DNA of 64,000 bases. Source: Arion vulgaris (lineage: Eukaryota; Mollusca; Gastropoda; Stylommatophora; Arionidae). The position numbers and the translations under genes were made by a program. Under the pieces are notes generated by a model. It ran no database searches. It was given only the letters and a program-made list of their open reading frames with translations, and was not told the origin of the DNA. Position 1 is the stretch's first letter. Each line of letters begins with the position of its first letter. Shown one piece after another: positions 51,201 through 62,179 of this stretch. The stretch spans positions 43,646,420 through 43,710,419 of the forward strand of contig CM036754.1 in NCBI GenBank assembly GCA_020796225.1, given 5' to 3'.

Positions 51201-51261
51201 CAATCCTGGGTGTTTATTTTATGTTATGATGGACTGAGTAAATAACCTTTCTATCCTATTG

Positions 51262-51400
51262 AACCGTTTCGATCTAGAAGCACTTGAGCTGAAAGCTCCT
51301 CGGCTCAGTGCCATGGACATAGTAACCCACACTCACAGAGGACCTGTCACCCGTAGTCCAAAGGGTTACGAACACGCTGAGCATTCGGGCTATTGAACCT
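51262..51400 (-). mobile_element. SINE-G part, minus strand
   Basis: GATCTAGAAGCACTTGAGCT, CTCGGCTCAGTGCCATGGAC and GGACCTGTCACCCGTAGTCC match 37180-37350. A deletion removed the B-box region. Together with 51155-51200 it forms an inverted repeat around a 60-base loop. Confidence 0.6.
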
Positions 51401-51639
51401 GTCCGCTCCTGTATTTATTAAATCTCCCATGGCTTATCTGTTCAGCCAAATTTCTTTATTTGTTGTCATTAGGATATGCTTTGCTGTATGAAGAGTTGTT
51501 GCTGTGATTGGTTGTTCTTGTGTTGACCCTTTCTTAGCTAGCCTATCTGCTTTATCATTTGTGTGTGTATTGATTGCCCAGTGACCTACTGCAGTTATTT
51601 TGAGATTATCTCTGATAAAACTATCCCGTCATATTTGCT

Positions 51640-51840
51640 TTCACGGCTAAGGATTGACTCCATTCTACCAGGTTCCCCGATATTGTTCAATTACTCTTCA
51701 CAGAAATGGCATGTCATCTGCAGAGATTATTTTGCAAAGCACGAGCTCCGCAGCACTGGTAACAATCATATTTCGTATTTGTCTCCGGGGAAAAAATGCT
51801 TTATGAATCATCGACTTACAGAACGCACGTTTTTATGTTT
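51640..51840 (-). mobile_element. SINE-A, minus strand, diverged
   Basis: CTAAGGATTGACTCCATTCT, ACCAGGTTCCCCGATATTG, AGAAATGGCATGTCATCTGC and GGTAACAATCATA in family order; the tRNA head is barely recognisable. Confidence 0.65.
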
Positions 51841-52302
51841 GTTTTATCAGTTGTCATTTTGTTTCTGTCTGCCACATTAAGATAAAGGTTTACCAATGAA
51901 CTAAAACTGCGCACTTTCTATTTTGAACTGCAACTTTTTATGGGAATGGTGCACCTAGTCATTTTATTGGCTTTTTCCTTTTCATTTGTTTCTAAGATAA
52001 CATTCACTTTGTCAAGAAAGCTTTGTCAGAGGCGTTCGTTTCATGTAGTACGCCAATCCTACAAAATCCAATTTATTAGGTCACACACAGCTCCACCCTT
52101 GCACCTAAACATATTCAGAGGTCACGTTCTTCAAGCAGAGCCGAGCCTACCTAAAGGGATTACGTGACTTAGGGGATAACGAACCGTGAGTTGCACATGA
52201 TATGAAGCTCATAGGAGCCAGGAAATGTTTCAGAAAATTTCACACGAATTTCTCATCGACATCAGAGTCCAAATTCGTGTACATTAATTATAATAAGTTG
52301 AT
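51841..52302. other. Intergenic, nothing recognised
   Basis: Includes an ORF (51940-52167) with a hydrophobic N-terminus but no motif I recognise. Confidence 0.4.
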
Positions 52303-52485
52303 CCACATATAGTAAGTACTACAAGAGTAGCCATTCTAATACAAGTGAAGCATGTGTTTACTAGTTTTCTCTGCTCTCGACATAGGCGTCCACATATAGT
52401 AAGCACTACAAGAGTAGCCATTCTAATACAAGTGAAGTATGTGTTTACTAGTTTTCTCTGCTCTCGACATAGGCGTCCACATACA
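52303..52485. repeat. 87-bp direct duplication
   Basis: CCACATATAGTAAG and the following 73 bases occur at 52303 and 52390 with three differences, followed by the start of a third copy (CCACATACA). Confidence 0.9.
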
Positions 52486-52619
52486 TTTTTCCGGGTAAGA
52501 GAGGGCGGGGGAAGGTGTAACAAATTAACAAAGAAAATTGAAATGATAGTTTACTGCGCGGAAATAAAGAAGACCAGATTCGGATCAGATTTCAATTGTG
52601 GGTTCCATTTAAAGAAATA

Positions 52620-52775
52620 TTCTTCTTTACCTTTCAACTCCCAACGGAACACAGGTATTCAACAAACTTCTTCCAGCTCTTCCTCTCTCTTTCCATCCAT
52701 TCCAATTCTTTCCATGTTTTATCTATCCTTTTAATATCAGCATCCAGTTCTCTTCTCCAGGTCTTCCTATACTAT
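52620..52775 (-). pseudogene. LINE C-terminal fragment
   Basis: Complement of the tail at 36850-36970: TTTCAACTCCCAACGGAACA, CCATTCCAATTCTTTCCATG and CTTTTAATATCAGCATCCAG. Confidence 0.7.
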
Positions 52776-53029
52776 AGAAATATTCACTTCTTATCAATGT
52801 TGAAACCATAGCTAGTTAGCAATAGTAACTAACAGTGTTTTATGGGGGAAAAAACATTTTCCAGGGTGGGAGGGGGAAGCAAATGCCTCTCCTCTCTTTG
52901 CCTTAACGTATCCACGCCTATGGTTCTCAAATACATATGTATGACAACCACTGGCTTGAAATGTATCCCAATTATTCTTAAAATGTTGTTAACTGTTTCT
53001 GTCACACTAGTCTCTGGGGAACTTTTTCT

Positions 53030-53430
53030 GGCCGTCACACTGTTAGCGTGTTGTTGTTCAATGTCGTGGTTTTCTGTTTTTGTCTTGCGCTCTTCTAGTG
53101 GCTTGGGTGATAGTTATTTTTGTCTTGCGCTCTTCTAGTGGCTTGGGTGATAGCTATTTTTGCTTTTTGACAGGATTCTGCTAGGCCATCTGATCATCTT
53201 TTTTGTGGTCTTCCTCTCGCCTTCTTTCCTGATATTCTGTTGTAGAAGATTCTGTATACAGTAGCGTTTGGTTGCGGTTGAAAGTGGTCGAAACACTTCA
53301 TTCTTTGTTTCTCAATGTAATTCAAGCAAGGTTCTGTACTAACTTTATTTCTGATGCTGATTTTGATGAATGTCTTTTCTGGTTTTGTTAGTAACTTTTC
53401 GTAGACATCACATTTCATATGCAATTATTT
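53030..53430 (-). pseudogene. LINE C-terminal fragment
   Basis: Minus strand from 53424: VYEKLLTKPEKTFIKISIRN, MKCFDHFQPQPNATV, RIFYNRISGKKARGRPQKR, then after a frameshift LAESCQKAKIA. Same family as 44030-44230. It contains a 41-base direct repeat (TTTGTCTTGCGCTCTTCTAG) near 53070-53155. Confidence 0.75.
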
Positions 53431-53539
53431 TTTGCCATTGTGCTTTGCTCATTGTCCATGTTTGGCTCTGATAACACAGAGTAGACATGAAAATGCTGAT
53501 GAACTTTCTTTCTCAAAGTTGAATATTATTTAAAATTAC

Positions 53540-53770
53540 GTGATTGATTGATTGATTGATAGGAACATCATCATTGCACTTTGGTGAGTAAACATGTGTG
53601 CTCCAATATCTTTCTTACACAGGAAGATCTCGGCATCAGTGTACGCACTATGTAGCACCGGCGAGGTCTCCAATGTAATTTAGAAGATGGTGAAAATATT
53701 TTGCAGAATTTTATTTATAATTTTTTGCCACTGAGCCTTGCCTGGACAGCGGCTTTCCAGCCTGTTCTTC
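53540..53770 (-). mobile_element. SINE-F, minus strand
   Basis: GATTGATTGATTGATAGGAA, CATCATCATTGCACTTTGGT, CACAGGAAGATCTCGGCATC, GTAGCACCGGCGAGG and CAGCGGCTTTCCAGCCTG. Confidence 0.8.
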
Positions 53771-54248
53771 TCGTATTGCGTTTCTCTAATGACCCAGATC
53801 AAATTGACTAGTTTGGTTGTGGTATCTATGAGCATGGAAGTTTAACGAACTATCAACTACAGTGAGTTAATAATAAAAGTTGACGCCCAAAAGACAAGGA
53901 AATCTCTCTTTTTATGAAGACGTAGCTCCTTCTGCCAGGGTGATCCCTGATCTTGCGCTTAATCCACTGTGAACCGCGACAGTCAGGTCTGTTAGGCTGT
54001 CAGTTTTATCATTTTATTATTCCTTTTTGCTTGCTTATGTGATACCATACATACGTGTCTTTGTCCTTAAACGCCAATTTATTACGTATCACCGCAACCT
54101 CCCTCAGTTATCTCCCGATCTGATCTGATCCGCTTTGACCAGATCAGATTTGTAGGTTTCCGCACATCACGTTTCCATTTAGATTTGTTTTCAGTCCAAC
54201 TGGGTGTGGTCACATGTTTCTTTTCATGTGGGTCTTTATGTCGAAGGG

Positions 54249-54430
54249 GTTAAGACCAGTGGCGGCTCGTGATCGTTTTTGTTGGTGGGCCAGACACAAA
54301 TTTTCGGGAAAATCATGGCTTTGGATTAGGTTATATTTTAATTTATTAAATAATAAATACACGTTACATATTATTTTTGGTGGTGCTCGGCCCATCTGGC
54401 CCTTAATGACGAGCCGCCACTGGTTAAGAC
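54249..54430. mobile_element. hAT-type MITE with exact 8-bp target duplication, nested in SINE-A
   Basis: The element is 54257-54422 (166 bp), from CAGTGGCGGCTCGTGATC to GACGAGCCGCCACTG: perfect 14-base inverted termini. It is flanked by GTTAAGAC at 54249-54256 and 54423-54430. The target is the A box of SINE-A, whose uninterrupted form is visible at 10390-10410. This proves both the ends and the direction of nesting. Confidence 0.95.
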
Positions 54431-54474
54431 GTTTGCCTGTCATTCTGAAGGTCGTGGGTTCGAGTTCAAACCAC

Positions 54475-54640
54475 GTGACATGTGCAATTTGTTCATATTT
54501 TGTGCAGCACATTTGTCAAGTGACATGACATGTACAATTTGTTCATGTTTTGTGCAGCACTTTCGGCAAGTGACATGACATGTACAATTTGTTCATATTT
54601 TGTGCAGCACTTTTGGCAAGTGACGTGACATTTCTGCCGA
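54475..54640. repeat. Approximately 57-bp triplication inside SINE-A
   Basis: TGTACAATTTGTTCATATTT, TGTGCAGCAC and GGCAAGTGACATGACA repeat three times. The unit is SINE-A body sequence that occurs once in other copies. Confidence 0.85.
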
Positions 54641-54954
54641 CAGGGAAGTAGTCGTATGGGAAAATCCGGTACAATGATGTCAATCCGTCGTCATTTTAGA
54701 CCTTTAGACAATGTTGCTTCTCAGATCACATAGAAGACGACTGTTCTGCAGGACATGCTCCGGTTTCTGTTCCGTCTGTTGATACTGGCAGAGATATGTT
54801 TGACTTATTCCTAGTCTATGTAAGCATGGACGTCATGGGTTAAGGTTGGAGGGAAAGAGAGGGGGGAGTTTCACCCTAGAAAATAGATTTTGAACTGTCG
54901 TAAAAACACGAACTACTTACACATTGTCATGAAAAGAATATAAACACAATTATC

Positions 54955-55365
54955 TAAAAGAGACATTGAAGTTGGATCGGACATGTGATACGCTTGACGG
55001 AGACTAGCTCTTACACGAAACCTCACTGAGATGGACTTCGGTGGGTAAAAGAAAACGGGAAAGACTCCAAACCACATGGAAGAGAACAGTAGAACAGAAA
55101 CCGAAAGAAATGAATTACAGCTGGAACATAATAAATAAATAGACAGTAAACTTATTTATGGTCTCCAGATCAAACAATTATCAAACACAGAAGTCGAAGC
55201 ACAAACCTTATTTCTCTCGGCTGCTATCGCCTAGCCATGCAGACGAGCGTTTTTCAGATCGCAACAAGCTGGAATACAATACAGAGGACTGCATAGAACA
55301 GAGGAGGATGGTGTGCATTTATTGCTGTCCTAAGCGCCAAGGTAAAGTCATCACATGCTAGAGAG
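54955..55365 (+). pseudogene. LINE C-terminal fragment split by SINE-E
   Basis: LKLDRTCDTLDGD-like sequence in broken frames, TTWKRTVEQKPKEMNYSWN (about 55070-55128), and after the SINE the ending RRMVCIYCCPKRQG. Same family as 586-2030 and 6790-7310. Confidence 0.75.
55119..55281 (-). mobile_element. SINE-E, minus strand, with about 15-bp target duplication
   Basis: AGCTGGAACATAATA (55119-55133) and AGCTGGAATACAATA (55267-55281) flank the insertion. The interior on the + strand shows CAAACCTTATTTCTCTCGGC, TGCTATCGCCTAGCCATGCA and GACGAGCG, as at 28840-28890 and 62270-62300. Confidence 0.7.
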
Positions 55366-55410
55366 AGAGAATGAGAGAGTGAGAGAGAGTGAGAGAGTGA
55401 GAGAGAGAGA
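55360..55410. repeat. (GA)n microsatellite
   Basis: GAGA run with T interruptions directly after the LINE 3' end. Confidence 0.9.
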
Positions 55411-55429
55411 GTTAGAACTTGGAGCGCAT

Positions 55430-55690
55430 GTGTGTTGCCGAGGCTCGAAACGGGAGCAAAGAATTGTAACACTGCAACCTACACGGCATGTCGTAAGAGG
55501 CGACTGAGGTAGGAGCCTACGGAAGCTACCTTGTAAATAAAAAGCGTCACATAAATCGGGTTGCAGGCGTACTTGTAGGCCCATAACTGGCACATCATAA
55601 ATTGCTCTTAAGCTCAGATCACATACAAATCACAAATAGTGGATTAACAAGTGGTCGATATGGAGCGTTCAAAGAAAAAGAAAAAGGAGA
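55430..55690 (+). mobile_element. SINE-C, + strand
   Basis: ACACTGCAACCTACACGGCA, TGTCGTAAGAGGCGACTGAG, CTTGTAGGCCCATAACTGGC, CACATACAAATCACAAATAG, and a 3' tail of AAAGAAAAAGAAAAAGGAG. The visible A/G-rich tail sets the orientation of the whole family. Confidence 0.85.
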
Positions 55691-55699
55691 AGAATAAAG

Positions 55700-56760
55700 A
55701 GGAGATGCTACTTGAGCTGAAACTTCAAGGGAAAATATGCCCAAAACGAACAGCTTTTCCTATTACAATTTCTTGACAGAAATGTCAAGTCGGCCATATT
55801 GAAGTTTGTGAAATATGACAATCAACAGTAAAGAAAATAAAAACATAGCATGTACATTAATGAAGCTAACACAAACACTGATAATGTGATGTTAGAAACA
55901 AATATCTGCTGAGTTGTAATCAAAACACTTTTCACATTCTCATCAACACACTTGATACACGCGAGCACAAATTGAAGCATATTTGTGTTGTCACGGGCAT
56001 TACCAGTCTGAGTCAATTATCTGTCATTAAGGAGATGGCTGAGAGGAAAGGGAGTAGGGGGTTTTCCATCATTATAGATCAGTCAGTTATCGTGGTTCAT
56101 TACTTGTATCCTTCGTTAAAATGATTACAAGTTTACTTCCCTCAGTTGGCAGCAGTCCATAAAATGGTAACACGTGCGGGAAAACATGGTGTCGGCTAAC
56201 GTGTCAAGTGTTATAATAGAGATAAATAATACCACGCGAACTTGTTCACATTGAAAACACGGAAATAAAATTAGCTTCTGGATCGTCATTATTACAATCT
56301 AGAAGCAGCTCTCAGATTGGTTTAAAGAACTCGTCCAGGACTCGACTAAATGTTGGGCCTGCCCTGCCAAGGTGGGTGTAGCTCCGATTGTGTCAATACA
56401 TTAATCATCATGAATGGAGTATATAAAGTCGACGATTTATCACCGGAATCAAACCAAGACTGTCTCCGACAAACAACGTAGGGTTCTGTGTTCTCCAGGC
56501 AAGCAACGTAGGGTACTGTGTTCCAACTTTGTTCTCAAGTAAATACCAGATTTACTACGTTTCTCCGAAATTTCATCATCAAAGATAACATTCAAGCATT
56601 CAAGGTAATTCACTTTATATATTTGATTTTGTTTCCTCTCAATTACCTTTACTTTCTTCGTCAGGTAACTTTATTTTATACTCTTATATTTTCTTCCTAA
56701 CCGGTCCCAATCAAGCATAGGACTGCATCTTCTCATAAACATCTATTTTAGTTTTTCAAT
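55700..56760. other. Intergenic, nothing recognised
   Basis: No gene. A short duplication (AACGTAGGGTTCTGTGTTC / AACGTAGGGTACTGTGTTC) lies near 56475 and 56506. Confidence 0.45.
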
Positions 56761-56764
56761 ACAT

Positions 56765-56950
56765 CGATTTGATTGATTGATTGATTGATTTATAGGACCA
56801 TCATCATTGCATGTCGGTGAGTAACCATGTATGTTCCGATCTCTTTCTTACACAGGAAGATCTCAGCTGCAGTGCACGAATTCCGTGGCATCGGCGAGGA
56901 TCCCCGATATAATTTTGAAGATGGTGAAGATATTTGTTCATGAATTTTGT
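56765..56950 (-). mobile_element. SINE-F, minus strand
   Basis: GATTGATTGATTGATTTATA, CCATCATCATTGCATGTCGG, CACAGGAAGATCTCAGCTGC, CATCGGCGAGGATCC and TTTTGAAGATGGTGAAGATA. Confidence 0.8.
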
Positions 56951-56954
56951 AGGA

Positions 56955-57650
56955 ATACAGCAATTATATAACGATCAAACATTCCTCTAAAATACAACAA
57001 TTATACAACGATCAAACATTCCTCTAAAATACAACAATTATACAACGATCAAACATTCCTCTAAAATACAGCAATTATACTACAACGATCAAACATTCCT
57101 CTAAAATACAATTATACAGCGATCAAAACATTCATCGTAATACACAATTATCACGATCAACATTCTCTATACAGGAATTATCTCAACGATCAAACATTCC
57201 TGAAATCAGCGAAATACACGATAAAATTTTAAAATTAAGAATTATACGTCAACATTTTCTAGAATACAGCAATTATATAACGATCAAACATTCCTCTAAA
57301 ATACAACAATTATACAACGATCAAACATTCCTCTAAAATACAACAATTATACAACGATCAAACATTCCTCTAAAATACAGCAATTATACAACGATCAAAC
57401 ATTCCTCTAAAATACAACAATTATACTACAACGATCAAACATTCCTCTAAAATACAACAATTATACAACGATCAAACATTCCTCTAAAATACAACAATTA
57501 TACTACAACGATCAAACATTTCTCTAAAATACAGCAATTATACTACAACGATCAAACATTCCTCTAAAATACAACAATTATACTACAACGATCAAACATT
57601 CCTCTAAAATACAACAATTATACAACGATCAAACATTTCTCTAAAATTGT
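56955..57650. repeat. 37-bp minisatellite, about 18 copies
   Basis: Unit CAACAATTATACAACGATCA followed by AACATTCCTCTAAAATA; some copies carry TACTACAACG. It starts at the end of a SINE-F. A patch near 57110-57260 is disrupted by many single-base losses. Confidence 0.95.
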
Positions 57651-57714
57651 TCCAAACGTCAATTAAAAAAAAAAAAAAAGTAGTTTACGTTCATCATTAT
57701 CAAATAGTTTGTCT

Positions 57715-58420
57715 TGAGAAGAACTTTGCCACCCTTACAGTCCTTCAGAATTTCTCTCTCTCTCTCATGGACCAGATATTTTGCCTATGCAGCTGTCTTT
57801 TTCAAAACATTAGTTACATTCTGAATCCACCTTCTCCTTGATCTTCCTCTTCTTCTCTTTGCCAGATCCCTCCTTCAATAATGGTGTTCTCCAACTATTT
57901 GTGTCAAATACTTCCATTTTCTCATTCTTATTTGTAGCATCAGTCAGTTTTCTTTGAATTTGAGTTCTTTCTAGATAGATCTATTTGTTCTCTTCTCTGT
58001 CTATGATATACGTAGGACTCTTATGTAACGCTTATATTAAAAATCACATATATGTTTTTCCACTGCCTTGTTAAATGTTCATGTTTCGTACCCTTACGCT
58101 ATCGCTGGGAATATGCATGCTCTTAGTTTTATGTTCTCTTTGTTCTATCAGTTCAATTCCATACTGTTTTAGCTGTTTTATTTATTTGTAAGATCCTGTT
58201 TGTTCTTTTTTTAAATTTTCTTCATCCCATTTCTATCTGTTGTTAGCAGTGAACCGAGATATTCAAAACTCTTCACATTTTCTATTTTCTCTTCATTGAT
58301 AGACAAAAAATATCCTTTGTCATGTTTGTTTTATCTGTTGTCATTATTTTTGTTTTTGTCATATTTTGTTTTTCGCTGCTCTCTTGCACTTACATTATTC
58401 ATTTCTCAATCCATTTTTGC
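57715..58420 (-). pseudogene. LINE, minus strand, uninterrupted relative of 48715-50208
   Basis: Collinear with the three pieces of the 48715-50208 element and continuous across both of its insertion points (near 58035 and 58240). Frames are too broken to read motifs with confidence. Confidence 0.65.
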
Positions 58421-58471
58421 TATCCCAATTTCCGTTACAAAACTCATTTAAAAATATATTTCAATTATTAG

Positions 58472-58825
58472 CCATAACAACGTACCATATAACTTGGAGA
58501 AATATTGTTCAATAACAACACACCATATAACCTGGAGAAATATTGTTCAATAACAACGCACCATATAACCTGGAGAAATATTGTTCAATAACAACACACC
58601 ATATAACCTAGAGAAATATTGTTCAATAACAACACACCATATAACCTGGAGAAATATTGTTCAATAACAACACACCATATAACCTGGAGAAATATTGTTC
58701 AATAACAACACACCATATAACCTGGAGAAATATTGTTCAATAACAACACACCATATAACCTGGAGAAATATTGTACAGTAACAACACACACCATATAACC
58801 TGGAGAAATATTGTTCAATAAGACA
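58472..58825. repeat. 38-bp minisatellite, about 9 copies
   Basis: Unit CAATAACAACACACCATATA followed by ACCTGGAGAAATATTGTT. Confidence 0.95.
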
Positions 58826-58974
58826 CAATAAGACAACTCGTTTGTACAGAGAAGTGTATACATTCATCTTTATAGTACTATATCTATTAAGTTATACGGC
58901 AGCATGATGTGAGATATGACTCATATATGACAACGACTTCAAAGCCGGCTCATGCCCATATCATTAGTCGTTAT

Positions 58975-59195
58975 TACCTGTATTTACCGCTTTTTAGGGC
59001 GGTGTAGGACAGGTAGGACGAGAGACTGAGGAATGTATTGACTGCATGACTAGTGTAGTCGACACGAACATGTTCAGGTTAGGATTTTTCTTTGATCTCA
59101 ACAATAGAAACAAATTCCTCGATCTTACCGTGGATTGAACACGGGTCTGCTGCATGTGAGCCGCGCTCTAATCCATTCGACCAGATGCTCCTCAT
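58975..59195 (-). mobile_element. SINE-J, minus strand, tRNA-derived
   Basis: Minus strand: GAGCATCTGGTCGAATGGAT (A box), ACCCGTGTTCAATCCACGG (B box), then a body ending CCTACACCGCCCTAAAAAGC. Aligns with 26740-26945 across head and body. Confidence 0.75.
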
Positions 59196-59289
59196 TAGTA
59201 CTAGGAAGAAATATTTTTCTCATGCCCCATGAACACTACAAGATCATCGTACAACACAATATTTCTCCCACAATTATGCTATCAGTACC

Positions 59290-61305
59290 AAACCTGCAAG
59301 GTGACATCAAACAACAGAAGAAAACTAGTCACGACAGAGATGAAGTGTCTTCTCAGAGTGCTGGAAGTTGACATCAAACGACAGAAGAAAACTAATCACG
59401 ACAGAGATGAAGTGTCTTCTCAGAGTGCTGGAAGTTGACATCAAACAATAGAAGAAAACTAGTCACGACAGAGATGAAGTGTCTTCTCAGAGTGCTGGAA
59501 GTTGACACCAAACGACAGAAGAAAACTAGTCACGACAGTGATAAAATGTCTTCCCAGAGTGCTGGAAGTTGACACCAAACGACAGAAGAAAACTAGTCAC
59601 GACAGAGATGAAGTGTCTTCTCAGAGTGCTGGAAGTTGACATCAAACGACAGAAGAAAACTAGTCACGACAGAGATGAAGTGTCTTCTCAGAGTGCTGGA
59701 AGTTGACATCAAACGACAGAAGAAAACTAGTCACGACAGAGATGAAGTGTCTTCTCAGAGTGCTGGAAGTTGACATCAAACGACAGAAGAAAACTAGTCA
59801 CGACAGAGATGAAGTGTCTTCTCAGAGTGCTGGAAGTTGACATCAAACAATAGAAGAAAACTAGTCACGACAGAGATGAAGTGTCTTCTCAGAGTGCTGG
59901 AAGTTGACATCAAACAACAGAAGAAAACTAGTCACGACAGAGATGAAGTGTCTTCTCAGAGTGCTGGAAGTTGACATCAAACGACAGAAGAAAACTAGTC
60001 ACGACAGAGATGAAGTGTCTTCTCAGAGTGCTGGAAGTTGACATCAAACGACAGAAGAAAACTAGTCACGACAGTGATGAAGTGTCTTCTCAGAGTGCTG
60101 GAAGTTGACATCAAACAATAGAAGAAAACTAGTCACGACAGAGATGAAGTGTCTTCTCAGAGTGCTGGAAGTTGACACCAAACGACAGAAGAAAACTAGT
60201 CACGACAGTGATAAAATGTCTTCCCAGAGTGCTGGAAGTTGACACCAAACGACAGAAGAAAACTAGTCACGACAGTGATAAAATGTCTTCCCAGAGTGCG
60301 AAAGTTGACTCAAACGACAGAAGAAACTAGTCGACAGTGATGAAGTGTCTTCTCAGAGTGCTGAAGTTGACCAAACGACAGAAGAAAACTAGTCACGACA
60401 GGATGAAGTGTCTTCTCAGAGTGCTGGAAGTTGACACCCAAACAAGAAGAAAACTAGTCACGACAGAGATGAAGTGTCTTCTCAGAGTGCTGGAAGTTGA
60501 CATCAAACAATAGAAGAAAACTAGTCACGACAGAGATGAAGTGTCTTCTCAGAGTGCTGGAAGTTGACATCAAACAACAGAAGAAAACTAGTCACGACAG
60601 AGATGAAGTGTCTTCTCAGAGTGCTGGAAGTTGACATCAAACAATAGAAGAAAACTAGTCACGACAGAGATGAAGTGTCTTCTCAGAGTGCTGGAAGTTG
60701 ACATCAAACGACAGAAGAAAACTAGTCACGACAGAGATGAAGTGTCTTCTCAGAGTGCTGGAAGTTGACATCAAACAATAGAAGAAAACTAATCACGACA
60801 GAGATGAAGTGTCTTCTCAGAGTGCTGGAAGTTGACATCAAACAATAGAAGAAAACTAGTCACGACAGAGATGAAGTGTCTTCTCAGAGTGCTGGAAGTT
60901 GACATCAAACGACAGAAGAAAACTAGTCACGACAGTGATGAAGTGTCTTCTCAGAGTGCTGGAAGTTGACATCAAACAATAGAAGAAAACTAATCACGAC
61001 AGAGATGAAGTGTCTTCTCAGAGTGCTGGAAGTTGACATCAAACAATAGAAGAAAACTAGTCACGACAGAGATGAAGTGTCTTCTCAGAGTGCTGGATGT
61101 TGACATCAAACAACAGAAGAAAACTAGTCACGACAGTGATGAAGTGTCTTCTCAGAGTGCTGGAAGTTGACATCAAACGACAGAAGAAAACTAGTCACGT
61201 CAGTGATAAAATGTCTTCCCAGAGTGCTGGAAGTTGACACCAAACGACAGAAAAAAACTAGTCACGACAGTGATGAAGTGTCTTCTCAGAGTGCTGGATG
61301 TATCA
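59290..61305. repeat. 67-bp satellite, about 30 copies, LINE-derived
   Basis: Unit GAAGTTGACATCAAACGACA followed by GAAGAAAACTAGTCACGACA, GAGATGAAGTGTCTTCTCAG and AGTGCTG. In one frame a unit reads RRKLVTTEMKCLLRVLE, the LINE thumb sequence also at 40582-40500 on the minus strand. Because 67 is not a multiple of three the frame breaks at every copy, so the array itself is noncoding. Variant types (AACAATAG/AACGACAG; GTGATAAAATG) are interspersed. Confidence 0.95.
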
Positions 61306-61525
61306 AGAAGAAACTGATTTAGGGATAAAGACATCAGGAAAAAAGTAGATACAACATCAGTACTGAACTTCATCAAGAAACAAACAATTACTTGGTTCAG
61401 CAACATATGCAGATTACCAACAGACAGTGCCTTAAAATACAATGCTACTTCGATACAGTGTATCCAAGGTAAGAAGTCGACCGCGCAAAAACCTGGACCA
61501 CAGAAATAACAGAGTTAATAAAAGA
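61300..61525 (+). pseudogene. LINE sequence continuing from the satellite
   Basis: After the last unit the sequence goes on as SRRN, DKDIRKKVDTTSVLNFIKKQ, then WFSNICRLPTDSALKYNATS, the region that follows MKCLLRMLG in the LINE at 40430-40625. The array is therefore embedded in a LINE copy. Confidence 0.7.
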
Positions 61526-61574
61526 CCCATTTTTGTCAGCGTTTTATTCACGTCAATCAATCAATCAATCAATC

Positions 61575-62170
61575 AAGTGTCATACCTGCCGGTGTAGGTG
61601 ATCATGTCTCTCTACAACTCTCTCTGTAATCAGTTCTGACGTCGATCTTTTGTCTAACCATGATGTCAGACCATCCAACATCTTCTCCCTTTGTCTTCCA
61701 CGATCTCTCTTTCCCTGAATTGTAACCGTGTCATTAAATGTTTTAAACACTCTCTTCGCATTATATGCCCGAAGAACCTTGATTGTCTGATTCTTATTCT
61801 TTTGATAAGGTTTCTTTGTGTACAGGCCTGATTTAAACCTCATCATTTGTTTTCTTCTCTGTCCATGGAATTTTCAACATTCTTCTGTAAAACCACATCT
61901 CTGTGGCTTCCAATGACCTTATTGATTGTTTGTTCATTGTCCATGATTCGTTGCGATACATACGTATTGGTTCAATATAGCACTCGAGTTCTCGTTTTCG
62001 CAATGTCATTGGTAGTGAATTCACGCATAGTGTGCTCTTCAATTTCATAAAATCTGCTATAGCTTGAGCTATTCTACTCCTAATCTCTGTTGTACATCTC
62101 CCATCTGTTGTTAAGCAGAGCACAAGGAGTTTTCTTACAAGAACCCCAGAGGAAGCAACGGAAGTAACGA
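61575..62170 (-). pseudogene. LINE thumb and C-terminus
   Basis: Minus strand 62183-61833: TTEIRSRIAQAIADFMKLKS, LRKRELECYIEPIRMYRNES, SIRSLEATEMWFYRRMLKIP. Then 61846-61580 in another frame: KKPYQKNKNQTIKVL, RDRGRQREKMLDGLTSWLDK, ELITERVVERHDH. Related to 40040-40435 and better preserved, with one main frameshift. No catalytic motifs. Its 3' end lies by an ATCA run at 61553-61575. Confidence 0.85.
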
Positions 62171-62179
62171 ACATGATCA

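Larger units (their letters stand above)
54223..54700 (+). mobile_element. SINE-A interrupted by a hAT MITE
   Basis: The SINE starts GGGTCTTTATGTCGAAGG, is cut inside the A box at GTTAAGAC, and resumes at 54423 with GTTAAGACGTTTGCCTGTCA, B-box region GTCGTGGGTTCGAGTTC and the body. Part of the body is triplicated (54475-54640). It ends near GGTACAATGATGTCAATCCG. Confidence 0.85.
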
